Shown piece after piece: positions 1 through 4,980 of a DNA stretch of 9,854 nt. A program made the translations under genes and the position numbers. Source of the DNA: Nitrospirae bacterium CG1_02_44_142 (GTDB taxonomy: Bacteria; Nitrospirota; Thermodesulfovibrionia; Thermodesulfovibrionales; UBA1546). Every line of letters starts with the position of its first letter. Within the stretch, counting starts at the first letter, position 1. The notes below the pieces were generated by a model that saw only the letters and a list, made by a program, of their open reading frames with translations, searched no databases and was not told the origin of the DNA. The stretch spans positions 1 through 9,854 of the forward strand of contig MNVK01000014.1 of the NCBI GenBank assembly GCA_001871685.1, in the 5' to 3' direction.

Positions 1-197
1 CCTCCTCCCACAAAATTCACAATCTCAATCCTGTCCCCATCTTTCAGCCTGCAACTGTCATAATCAGCCTTCTTTATTATTGAAAGGTTTACCTCAACAG
101 CAACCCTCTCAGGCTTAATGCGAAGCTCTCCCAGAAGTTCCTGAAGAGTCCCGGACTTTGATACCTCTAAATCTTCTCCGTTTATAATTAGCCTCAT
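1..197 (-). CDS. thiS: Sulfur carrier protein ThiS (3' end cut by window edge)
   Basis: ThiS is the small ubiquitin-fold protein whose C-terminal Gly-Gly is adenylylated and thiocarboxylated to deliver sulfur for the thiazole ring of thiamin. The frame starts MRLIINGE and reaches VNFVGGG exactly at the window edge, so about 66 residues are visible and only the stop (and perhaps nothing else) is missing. Length, the beta-grasp pattern (GTLQELL, VAVEVN, LKDGDRIEIV) and the terminal glycines match the family. It is preceded by a TPP riboswitch and terminator, which independently supports a thiamin role; thiG or other thi genes would be expected beyond base 1. The ATG immediately follows the U-tract of the terminator, and no normal Shine-Dalgarno is present. 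Identification is firm; the start is the only sensible one in frame. Confidence 0.93.
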   Translation of the reverse strand, partial: MRLIINGEDLEVSKSGTLQELLGELRIKPERVAVEVNLSIIKKADYDSCRLKDGDRIEIVNFVGG

Positions 198-260
198 AAA
201 AATAAAAAACCGCATTCCTATAAGCCCCGGGCTAATCCGCGGAGGCGGAGAGGAATACGG
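198..260 (-). terminator. Intrinsic terminator (expression platform of the TPP riboswitch)
   Basis: On the minus strand, a nine-base arm at 260-252 (CCGTATTCC) pairs with 218-210 (GGAATGCGG) with one G-T wobble, enclosing a G/C-rich loop that can itself fold (TTAGCCC against GGGGCTTA). It is followed directly by TTTTTTATTTTT at 209-198. This is a textbook Rho-independent terminator placed between the riboswitch core and thiS, so TPP binding most likely promotes termination. It could also end transcripts coming from the upstream doc gene. Confidence 0.9.
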
Positions 261-267
261 TCAACAG

Positions 268-371
268 TCCCTAATTCCTACGCCGGTATTACCCGTATCA
301 GGTTCAAGGGGTCTCCCGATAATCCCGAAAATATCGGGACGGGACTCTCAGGCTCTCGCCTCCCCCAGGGG
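268..371 (-). promoter_or_regulatory. TPP riboswitch (THI element)
   Basis: Read on the minus strand, the region contains the conserved CTGAGA (351-346) and the second conserved core from GAACCTGAT through CGGGTAATACCGGCGTAGGAA (305-275). A closing helix can form between CCCT (370-367) and AGGG (272-269). These are the pyrimidine- and pyrophosphate-sensing halves of the thiamin pyrophosphate aptamer. Between the two cores the P3 arm carries an additional palindrome (TCCCGAT at 314-320 with ATCGGGA at 333-339, plus strand coordinates). A promoter lies just upstream and a terminator just downstream, followed by thiS. Confidence 0.96.
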
Positions 372-379
372 TTGATTTA

Positions 380-409
380 AGTATAGAGGAGATTTTGAGA
401 GAATGTCAA
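380..409 (-). promoter_or_regulatory. Sigma70-like promoter for riboswitch-thiS
   Basis: Minus strand: TTGACA at 409-404, an 18-base spacer, and TATACT at 385-380. Predicted transcription start is near 373, directly at the 5' edge of the TPP aptamer, which fits well. It sits in the gap after the doc stop codon. Confidence 0.8.
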
Positions 410-422
410 TTAATGCATACCG

Positions 423-809
423 TTACTTATGCAGGTCTCTCAATATCTCTGCAAAACCAGGCTTGTCTATTTTCCCGGATACAATGGACATCATTGCTTT
501 GTATAATTTGCCTTCTGCGTCTGCTATGCTTATGCCATTTAGTTCAAGAAAAACAAGGGCAATAGCTAAAGCAGTCCTTTTATTTCCGTCAATGAACGGA
601 TGATTTTGGCTGATATGAAAAGCATAGGCTGCAGCCATCTCATAAACATCTGAGTGCAAAAAATTGCCTGAAAAAGATGCGTATGGCATAGCAACAGCTG
701 AACTCAGGAGATTTATATCCCTGATACCTGAGCTTCCGCCGTATCTGCTTATCTGGTCAGAATGTATTTCTATTACCTCTGCGAGGGTTAAGAAGATAAT
801 CTCCTTCAT
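423..809 (-). CDS. doc: Death-on-curing (Doc) family toxin, Fic fold
   Basis: A 128-residue protein with the Doc/Fic signature HPFIDGNKRTA at residues 70-80 (H70, D74, N76, K77, R78). The lysine in place of the second glycine of the classical Fic motif is the Doc hallmark. P1 Doc uses this altered site to phosphorylate EF-Tu and stop translation; the same activity here is inferred from the family. The N-terminal part (FLTLAEVIEIH, GIRDINLLSSAVA) is also typical of Doc. It follows the antitoxin gene with only three bases between that stop and this ATG, so the two are cotranscribed and probably translationally coupled. Length is normal for the family and no damage is visible. Confidence 0.92.
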   Translation of the reverse strand: MKEIIFLTLAEVIEIHSDQISRYGGSSGIRDINLLSSAVAMPYASFSGNFLHSDVYEMAAAYAFHISQNHPFIDGNKRTALAIALVFLELNGISIADAEGKLYKAMMSIVSGKIDKPGFAEILRDLHK

Positions 810-812
810 TGG

Positions 813-1040
813 CTATTTAGCAAGCTTTTTAAGCGTTTCTCCATGAACTTTGTTCACCTTCTCAAGTGCAGCCCTGAATTTCTTTTCTCTTGAAGTGCCT
901 TTTACAGGCGACACAATCAAGTTTTTGCCGTCCGTCGTAATCTCAAGCGGTGTTTTCATGTCCACACTTAAAATATCAAGTATAGGCTTGTCTATTATCA
1001 GCGCAGCGCTATTGCCGTGAGCAACTAATTTTTTAATCAT
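813..1040 (-). CDS. AbrB/MazE/SpoVT-type antitoxin of the Doc toxin
   Basis: A 75-residue protein starting MIKKLVAHGNSAALIID. The frame is open further upstream, but this ATG is chosen because GGAGGG lies seven bases before it and because AbrB-fold proteins begin this way. Residues 2-50 have the swapped-hairpin AbrB pattern (KLVAHGNSAALIIDKPIL, then PLEITTDGKNLIVSPV), which binds DNA as a dimer. The tail of about 25 residues (KKFRAALEKVNKVHGETLKKLAK region) is charged and helical and would be the toxin-neutralising part. It lies immediately upstream of doc. Autoregulation by binding its own promoter is expected for the family; a palindrome over the -10 box is a candidate operator. Classical Doc partners are Phd-type, so this is an AbrB-Doc pairing. 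Confidence 0.85.
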   Translation of the reverse strand: MIKKLVAHGNSAALIIDKPILDILSVDMKTPLEITTDGKNLIVSPVKGTSREKKFRAALEKVNKVHGETLKKLAK

Positions 1041-1068
1041 ATCATTCCCTCCAATAATCTTATCGTAT

Positions 1069-1079
1069 ATACATTGTAT
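1069..1079. promoter_or_regulatory. Candidate operator palindrome of the toxin-antitoxin operon
   Basis: ATAC-ATT-GTAT is a perfect inverted repeat with a three-base centre and overlaps the -10 box of the toxin-antitoxin promoter. That is where an autoregulatory AbrB-type antitoxin would be expected to bind. The site is short, so this is inference. Confidence 0.35.
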
Positions 1080-1102
1080 CACCATATATTAATTTGCGTC
1101 AA
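1073..1102 (-). promoter_or_regulatory. Promoter of the antitoxin-toxin operon
   Basis: Minus strand: TTGACG at 1102-1097, 18-base spacer, TACAAT at 1078-1073. The expected start near 1066 gives a short leader of about 25 bases before the antitoxin ATG at 1040, including the GGAGGG ribosome binding site. Confidence 0.75.
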
Positions 1103-1132
1103 GGTATTTACCAAACTTTAATCTATCCCTGA

Positions 1133-1162
1133 TTGACAAGGTTTAGAACTGATTGATATACT
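1133..1162 (+). promoter_or_regulatory. Promoter-like sequence at the recombinase start
   Basis: TTGACA at 1133-1138, 18-base spacer, TATACT at 1157-1162 on the plus strand. The boxes are excellent, but the -10 overlaps the proposed TTG start codon at 1153, so a transcript starting near 1169 would lack it. Either another promoter further up is used, or the real translation start is downstream. An octamer CTGATTGA occurs twice, at 1129-1136 and 1149-1156, exactly 20 bases apart. Confidence 0.4.
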
Positions 1163-2307
1163 TTCCTTCAGAAGAGAAGGACATCAATGGGATAGCCATC
1201 AGCAAAGACAGTTTAGGCACAATAGCAGTTACCTTTCCATATAACCCAAGCCTTGTCCAAAAAGTCAAAACCATCCCCAGCCACAAATGGCATCCAAAAG
1301 AAAAATACTGGAGCTTTCCTAATTCAGATGGGACATTAGAGAAAATTTTTGAAGCCTTTAAAGGCGAAGAAATACATTTGGCTCCTGAACTTCAAGCTAA
1401 ACTTAGTATCCCCTCTTTGGCAAAGAGGGGCGAGGGGAGATTTTCTGACAAAAAATTATCTGCAACACCCTTCGACGATCTCAAAAGAGAACTCCTTTCA
1501 AGAAAATACAGCTATAAAACTGTTAAGGGCTATCTCTATTACAACAGGGATTTCTTAAATTTCATACGTAAAGAACCATCAGGCATTAATGACAGCGATA
1601 TAAAGGATTATCTTCTTCACCTTGCTGAAGAAAGACAATCCGCAACATCAACACTTAATCAGGCAATTAACGCCCTCAAGTTTTATTATGGCAGTATGCT
1701 CAAAAAGAAATTTGTCTATGAGGTGAGAAGACCTCGCAAAGACAAGAAACTGCCTATTGTTTTAAGCAAAGAAGAAGTTGCAAAAATCCTCTCATCTGTT
1801 GATAATATCAAACACAGGGCAATGCTTATGCTGGCATATTCAGCAGGGCTAAGAGTAGGAGAAATAGTGAGACTAAAAATAGAGGATATCGACAGCGAGA
1901 GAATGCTAATCCATATCAAAGGCTCTAAAGGCAGAAAAGACAGATATACCCTGCTTTCTGAAATGGCGTTACAGACACTAAGAGGATACTGGAGACAATA
2001 CAAGCCTGATAAATGGCTATTTGAAGGTGCAAGGGCAGGCAGGTACATATCAACAAGAACAGTTGATAAGATATTAGAACATGCATGTGAAAGAGCTGAC
2101 ATAAAAAAGGATGTCTCGGTACACACCTTAAGACATAGTTTTGCCACTCATTTATTAGAAGGTGGAACGGACTTAAGGTATATTCAAGAGTTGTTAGGAC
2201 ATCAGAGCAGTAAAACGACAGAAATATATACCCACGTAAGCACTAAAAGTATAGGGAAAATTAAAAGTCCGTTGGATACTCTGAATCTGAAAAAAGGAGG
2301 TGATTAG
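1153..2307 (+). CDS. Tyrosine recombinase (XerC/D- and integron-integrase-like) with N-terminal extension
   Basis: A 384-residue site-specific recombinase. The catalytic set is complete: R234 (AGLRVGE), K260 (KGSKGRKDR), H324 and R327 (HTLRHSF), H350 (LLGHQS) and nucleophile Y359 (EIYTH). Residues 105-190 form the SAM-like core-binding domain. Residues 15-75 (IAVTFPYNP, HKWHPKEKYWSFP) form an extra N-terminal domain seen on many environmental integrases. The C-terminus (IGKIKSPLDTL) resembles that of IntI proteins, but the IntI-specific insertion near patch III is not visible. The start is TTG, with a stop codon immediately upstream and only a weak AAGG at 1138-1141; there is no in-frame ATG before residue 182. 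Residues 86-96 are encoded by a palindromic repeat. It reads toward the cassette-like unit at 2438. Confidence 0.88.
   Translation: MIYFPSEEKDINGIAISKDSLGTIAVTFPYNPSLVQKVKTIPSHKWHPKEKYWSFPNSDGTLEKIFEAFKGEEIHLAPELQAKLSIPSLAKRGEGRFSDKKLSATPFDDLKRELLSRKYSYKTVKGYLYYNRDFLNFIRKEPSGINDSDIKDYLLHLAEERQSATSTLNQAINALKFYYGSMLKKKFVYEVRRPRKDKKLPIVLSKEEVAKILSSVDNIKHRAMLMLAYSAGLRVGEIVRLKIEDIDSERMLIHIKGSKGRKDRYTLLSEMALQTLRGYWRQYKPDKWLFEGARAGRYISTRTVDKILEHACERADIKKDVSVHTLRHSFATHLLEGGTDLRYIQELLGHQSSKTTEIYTHVSTKSIGKIKSPLDTLNLKKGGD
1409..1440. repeat. G/C-rich palindromic repeat inside the recombinase gene
   Basis: CCCCTCTTTG (1410-1419) and CAAAGAGGGG (1421-1430) are perfect ten-base inverted arms around one base, followed by a second GAGGGGA copy. 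The sequence is read in frame as residues SIPSLAKRGEG in the linker between the N-terminal and core-binding domains. The arms have the same design as the palindrome at 7852-7872. This is the pattern of a dispersed repeat inserted into a tolerant linker. Confidence 0.7.
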
Positions 2308-2393
2308 TGACGCAATATGTCACAGAGAGGGAATTCTGGCAATTCAGCCAGAGCATAAATATCCGAAATACTTCGGATACAACCCAAATTTAG
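2307..2393 (+). CDS. Possible 28-residue small ORF coupled to the recombinase
   Basis: A GTG at 2307 overlaps the last base of the recombinase stop codon and is preceded by AAAGGAGGTGAT (2294-2304), a near-perfect match to the 16S rRNA 3' end. It reads MTQYVTEREFWQFSQ and stops at TAG 2391-2393. The ribosome binding site is far better than that of most genes here, but the peptide is short and the 3' half overlaps hairpin sequence. It may be a leader peptide or the truncated head of a lost gene that the cassette region replaced. Confidence 0.35.
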   Translation: MTQYVTEREFWQFSQSINIRNTSDTTQI

Positions 2394-2428
2394 GGGTATA
2401 TCCGAACCTGTTTCGTATAATTTCGGAT
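2335..2428. repeat. Cluster of inverted repeats between recombinase and cassette-like unit
   Basis: Three hairpins follow one another: TCTGGC (2335-2340) with GCCAGA (2347-2352); ATCCGAA (2361-2367) with TTCGGAT (2372-2378); and the same pair again, ATCCGAA (2400-2406) with TTCGGAT (2422-2428). AGCATAAA at 2352-2359 also recurs at 3051-3058 in the proposed attC. The block ends at GTTAGGC 2437-2443. Position and structure suit an attI or degenerate attC site, but the assignment is inferred. Confidence 0.45.
2416..2421 (+). promoter_or_regulatory. Possible -10 box for the lipoprotein gene
   Basis: A perfect TATAAT lies within the second ATCCGAA/TTCGGAT hairpin loop, about 50 bases before the lipoprotein ATG. 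No convincing -35 box is present 16-18 bases upstream, so this is weak. Confidence 0.3.
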
Positions 2429-2436
2429 GCAAACGA

Positions 2437-2455
2437 GTTAGGCGATATATCAAAT
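2437..2455 (+). repeat. Left inverted repeat of the cassette-like unit
   Basis: GTTAGGCGATATATCAAAT matches the reverse complement of 3030-3048 at 18 of 19 positions. Its first seven bases fit the integron core-site consensus GTTRRRY, with crossover expected between G2437 and T2438. The ribosome binding site and start of the lipoprotein gene follow within 20 bases. Confidence 0.75.
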
Positions 2456-2471
2456 CGGAAGGATTAGAACT

Positions 2472-3011
2472 ATGAAGAAATACTCATTTATATTTCTTTC
2501 ACTTATACTGTTTGGTCTGTTTATTTTAGGATGTGCAACTACGAGAGGAGGATTCCTTAATCCTGGTTTCAAAGATAAAAATCTCTCCAGAGTTGGTGTA
2601 GTGAAATTTTCAGGCCCTGATGTTTTGTCTGCTACTGTCACGGATAATTTTACTGTAGAGCTTTTTAAACTTGGATATTTTGACGTATTTGAAAGACACC
2701 AGATAGATAAAATACTGAGTGAGCAAGGATTCAGCCTTACAGGAGCCACCGAAGAAAAGGCTAGAAAAAGCCTTGGAAAGTTAGCAAATTTGGATGCTTT
2801 ATTTGTTGGTGTTGTAAGTGCGTATCCAGGAGCTTTTGGTACAACGGACATTAATTTAAGTGTCAAGCTTATTGATATAGAAACTGGGTCCCTAATTTAT
2901 GCGTGTAGTGCTAAAAGTGACCATGCTTTGGTAATGGTCGGTACATTAGGAGAAGGCATAGATGTCACGATCAGCGGTATAATCAATGACATCAGAAAGC
3001 ATTTTCGATAG
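2472..3011 (+). CDS. CsgG/LpoB-like outer-membrane lipoprotein
   Basis: A 179-residue protein with a lipoprotein signal peptide: KK at residues 2-3, a hydrophobic stretch, and lipobox ILGC with C21 as the lipidated cysteine. The mature part has the CsgG/LpoB-like fold pattern: VGVVKFSG, VTDNFTVELFKLGYFDVFERHQIDKILSEQG, LGKLANLDALFVGVV and VKLIDIETGSLIYA. Family members form secretion channels (CsgG) or activate peptidoglycan synthases (LpoB); at this length an LpoB-like or general periplasm-facing role is more likely than a channel, and no function can be fixed. GGAAGG lies ten bases before the ATG. The gene sits alone between inverted repeats as in an integron cassette, so it was probably acquired by transfer. 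No partner gene is adjacent. Confidence 0.8.
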   Translation: MKKYSFIFLSLILFGLFILGCATTRGGFLNPGFKDKNLSRVGVVKFSGPDVLSATVTDNFTVELFKLGYFDVFERHQIDKILSEQGFSLTGATEEKARKSLGKLANLDALFVGVVSAYPGAFGTTDINLSVKLIDIETGSLIYACSAKSDHALVMVGTLGEGIDVTISGIINDIRKHFR

Positions 3012-3029
3012 AGGTTATTTAATTCGTTA

Positions 3030-3048
3030 ATTTGATACATCGCCTAAC
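3030..3048 (+). repeat. Right inverted repeat of the cassette-like unit
   Basis: ATTTGATACATCGCCTAAC is the inverted partner of 2437-2455 with one mismatch (C3038). Its last seven bases, GCCTAAC, fit the attC consensus RYYYAAC. Confidence 0.75.
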
Positions 3049-3129
3049 ACAGCATAAAAGGTTCGTGACTTCGGCACTCACCCAAATTTTTGCTTCGCAA
3101 AAACTTCTTTTATGCTGGAGCCGTTACCG
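3042..3129 (+). other. Candidate attC recombination site
   Basis: R'' box GCCTAAC at 3042-3048 is followed by a perfect 11-base stem, CAGCATAAAAG (3050-3060) with CTTTTATGCTG (3107-3117), and then GTTACCG at 3123-3129 in the R' position. The apical part holds two sub-hairpins: GTG-A-C(TTCG)G-CAC at 3065-3077 with a bulged A, and TTTTTGC-TTC-GCAAAAA at 3087-3103. Length of 88 bases and box order fit attC sites. GTTACCG does not fit GTTRRRY beyond GTTA, as expected if the sequence to the right is not a cassette. The bases between here and the larB stop (3130-3175) hold no recognisable feature. Confidence 0.55.
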
Positions 3130-3175
3130 CTACTCAGGAAATTAAAGCAAGCCGCGAGGCGATTGCAGCCGCACA

Positions 3176-3910
3176 TTACAGCGTATTTATCTTATGCGCC
3201 AGACACCCTGCCCCGAAGCCGTTGTCCACATTCATAACGGCAATCCCGGGCACGCATGAATTGAGCATTGCAAAGAGCGCAGTTAATCCTCCGAGGCTTG
3301 TGCCGTAACCAATAGATGTCGGAACTGCAATGATGGGTTTATCAGTTAATCCCCCTACAACAGAGGGAAGCGCGCCCTCCATTCCTGCAACAACAATGAT
3401 AACCCTGGCGCCCTTAATATATTTCTTATTGTCCATAAGCCTATGAAGCCCCGCCACGCCAACGTCATAAATAGTATTAACCCTGCTTCCCAGAAATAAG
3501 GCTGTAACCGCTGCCTCCTCTGCAACAGAAATGTCAGACGTGCCTGCTGTAAGAACAAGAACACTGCCCCTCTTTTTCTTTTCTTCTCCTATTGAAATAA
3601 TTCCTGAGGCAGGATGAAAAACAGCGCCCCTGATTTTAAGGGCGTTATAAACATCTTTAGCGGCTTTAGTAATGAGGAATTTCTTGCTTTTTTTATACAT
3701 TGCCTTTGCAATGCCAACTACCTGTTCCTTTGTCTTTCCTGAGGCAAAGATAACTTCAGGCACTCCCTGCCTCAGACGCCTGTGATGGTCCACCTTTGCA
3801 AATGAGACGTCTTCGTATGGGAAATGCTTAAGTTTTTTTACCGCGCCTTCAACTGAGATGCTGCCGCTTTTTACCGAGGAGATAATCTTCTTTATTCTGT
3901 CGTTGTCCAT
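3176..3910 (-). CDS. larB: LarB, pyridinium-3,5-biscarboxylate mononucleotide synthase
   Basis: A 244-residue member of the PurE-like LarB family. LarB carboxylates nicotinic acid adenine dinucleotide and splits it to give the biscarboxylated mononucleotide, the first step of the nickel-pincer cofactor of lactate racemase and related enzymes. Family motifs are clear: FAKVDHHRRLRQGVPEVIF (38-56), YDVGVAGLHR (148-157), AGMEGALPSVVGGL (175-188), and the final NVDNGFGAG. C219 in LNSCVPG corresponds to the cysteine that binds the substrate covalently. The ATG lies ten bases after the gpsA stop, with AGGA very close to it, so the gene is the last of the operon. LarC and LarE are not in this window. 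Confidence 0.93.
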   Translation of the reverse strand: MDNDRIKKIISSVKSGSISVEGAVKKLKHFPYEDVSFAKVDHHRRLRQGVPEVIFASGKTKEQVVGIAKAMYKKSKKFLITKAAKDVYNALKIRGAVFHPASGIISIGEEKKKRGSVLVLTAGTSDISVAEEAAVTALFLGSRVNTIYDVGVAGLHRLMDNKKYIKGARVIIVVAGMEGALPSVVGGLTDKPIIAVPTSIGYGTSLGGLTALFAMLNSCVPGIAVMNVDNGFGAGCLAHKINTL

Positions 3911-3919
3911 TTCCTAAAA

Positions 3920-4909
3920 TTAAAACTCAGACTTAAGCGCCCGGTTCATGAGGTCATTGACAGCATCCGCAGGACTCTTGTCTTTATACAAGACTTCATA
4001 TATCTGCTCTATAATCGGCATCTCAACATTATGCTTTTTTGAAAGCTGATAGGCTGATTCAGCGGTATCAACACCCTCTGCAACCGCCCTGGTCTGTGAG
4101 AGAATATCTGCGAGTTTCATGCCCTGAGCAAGTTTAACGCCTGTCGTATAATTCCTTGAGATTACGCTTGTGCATGTCAACACCAAATCGCCAAGCCCGC
4201 TTAATCCTGAAAAGGTCTCCTCCCTGGCGCCTATCGCGGAGCCAAGTCTCCTCATCTCAGCAAGCCCCCTCGTTATAAGCGCTGCGCGTGCATTGCTGCC
4301 CAGGCCGAGGCCGTCAGATATTCCTGATGCAATAGCCATTACATTTTTTAATGCCCCGCCAAGTTCAACCCCAAGCATATCATCATGAGTATAAACCCTG
4401 AAATAATTTGTATTGAAGACTTCCTGAAGCAGCACGCCTGTGTCCTTATTCTCTGTTGCAAGCGTTACTGCGGTAGGCCTCTTTCTTGCCACCTCTTTTG
4501 CAAAACTGGGGCCTGATATTACAGCAACCTCATGCCCTGTAATTTCTTTCAATACATAAGAAACAGTCAGAAGAGTTCCGCGCTCTATCCCCTTTGATAC
4601 GCTTATAATCACCGCCTCAGCAGGGATATAAAAACCTGCCTCTTTAAATACTGCTCTTGTATGCTGCGTGGGCACAGCGCTCACAACATACCTGGCATGT
4701 CTTACGACTTCATCTAATTTATGAGAGATTTTTATGCTGTCAGGGAGAGTGATATCAGGAAGATAAATGCTGTTTATTCTTGTGTTTCTCATCTCTTCGG
4801 CAAGAGCTTCCTCGTAAACCCAGAGAGAAAGGTCATAACCTTTTTCCGACAGAAGACATGCAAGGGTTGTCCCCCAGCTTCCCGCGCCTATGACTGCAAT
4901 ATAACCCAT
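3920..4909 (-). CDS. gpsA: NAD(P)-dependent glycerol-3-phosphate dehydrogenase
   Basis: A 329-residue cytosolic enzyme that reduces dihydroxyacetone phosphate to sn-glycerol 3-phosphate, the backbone of phospholipids. The Rossmann motif GAGSWG is at residues 8-13. Further signatures are SAVPTQHTR (77-85), VSKGIE with K106, ISGPSFAKE (131-139), ELGGALKNV with the catalytic-site K188, GSNARAA (204-210) and GLGDLVLTC (238-246). The start is fixed by the Rossmann strand beginning at residue 3. There is no Shine-Dalgarno before the ATG; the gap to fabH is instead filled by CTGACAC repeats. Association with plsX and fabH makes sense because PlsX and GpsA supply the two substrates of PlsY. Confidence 0.96.
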   Translation of the reverse strand: MGYIAVIGAGSWGTTLACLLSEKGYDLSLWVYEEALAEEMRNTRINSIYLPDITLPDSIKISHKLDEVVRHARYVVSAVPTQHTRAVFKEAGFYIPAEAVIISVSKGIERGTLLTVSYVLKEITGHEVAVISGPSFAKEVARKRPTAVTLATENKDTGVLLQEVFNTNYFRVYTHDDMLGVELGGALKNVMAIASGISDGLGLGSNARAALITRGLAEMRRLGSAIGAREETFSGLSGLGDLVLTCTSVISRNYTTGVKLAQGMKLADILSQTRAVAEGVDTAESAYQLSKKHNVEMPIIEQIYEVLYKDKSPADAVNDLMNRALKSEF

Positions 4910-4926
4910 ATATATCAGTAAACAGT

Positions 4927-4974
4927 GTTAGTGATTAGTGTCAGTAACTGACACAGAAAACTGACACTGACACT
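4927..4974. repeat. CTGACAC direct and inverted repeats between fabH and gpsA
   Basis: GTGTCAG-TAA-CTGACAC at 4938-4954 is a perfect seven-base inverted repeat. It is followed by CTGACACTGACAC at 4961-4973 and preceded by related GTGTTAGTGATTAGTG. The repeats fill the only sizeable gap in an otherwise tightly packed operon. They may form hairpins in the mRNA ahead of the gpsA start. Confidence 0.65.
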
Positions 4975-4980
4975 CTAAAT

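Larger units (their letters stand above)
2438..3123 (+). mobile_element. Integron gene cassette-like unit (one gene plus attC)
   Basis: The unit of 686 bases contains a single gene on the plus strand, 34 bases after the left GTT point and ending 30 bases before the attC-like element. The first bases of the unit (TTAGGC) are complementary to the start of the element (GCCTAA), which is the defining property of a circularisable integron cassette. The complementarity runs 19 bases, longer than the minimum. There is no transposase and no target-site duplication that I can see. It lies directly downstream of a tyrosine recombinase. Confidence 0.55.

Noticed and set aside
1716..2147. 143-codon open frame on the minus strand
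   Set aside because: It is the antisense shadow of the integrase catalytic domain, whose active-site residues are intact.
2437..3048. Inverted repeats as terminal repeats of a DNA transposon
   Set aside because: No transposase lies inside, no target duplication is visible, and the inner bases match integron core boxes better. The alternative is not fully excluded.
3087..3103. TTTTTGC-TTC-GCAAAAA hairpin as the terminator of the larB operon
   Set aside because: The stem is mostly A-T, no long T-run follows on the minus strand, and it fits better as the apical part of the attC-like fold; a minor terminator role cannot be excluded.
3090..3308. 72-codon open frame running from the attC-like element into larB
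   Set aside because: It begins within the hairpin element, has no ribosome binding site and is antisense to larB.
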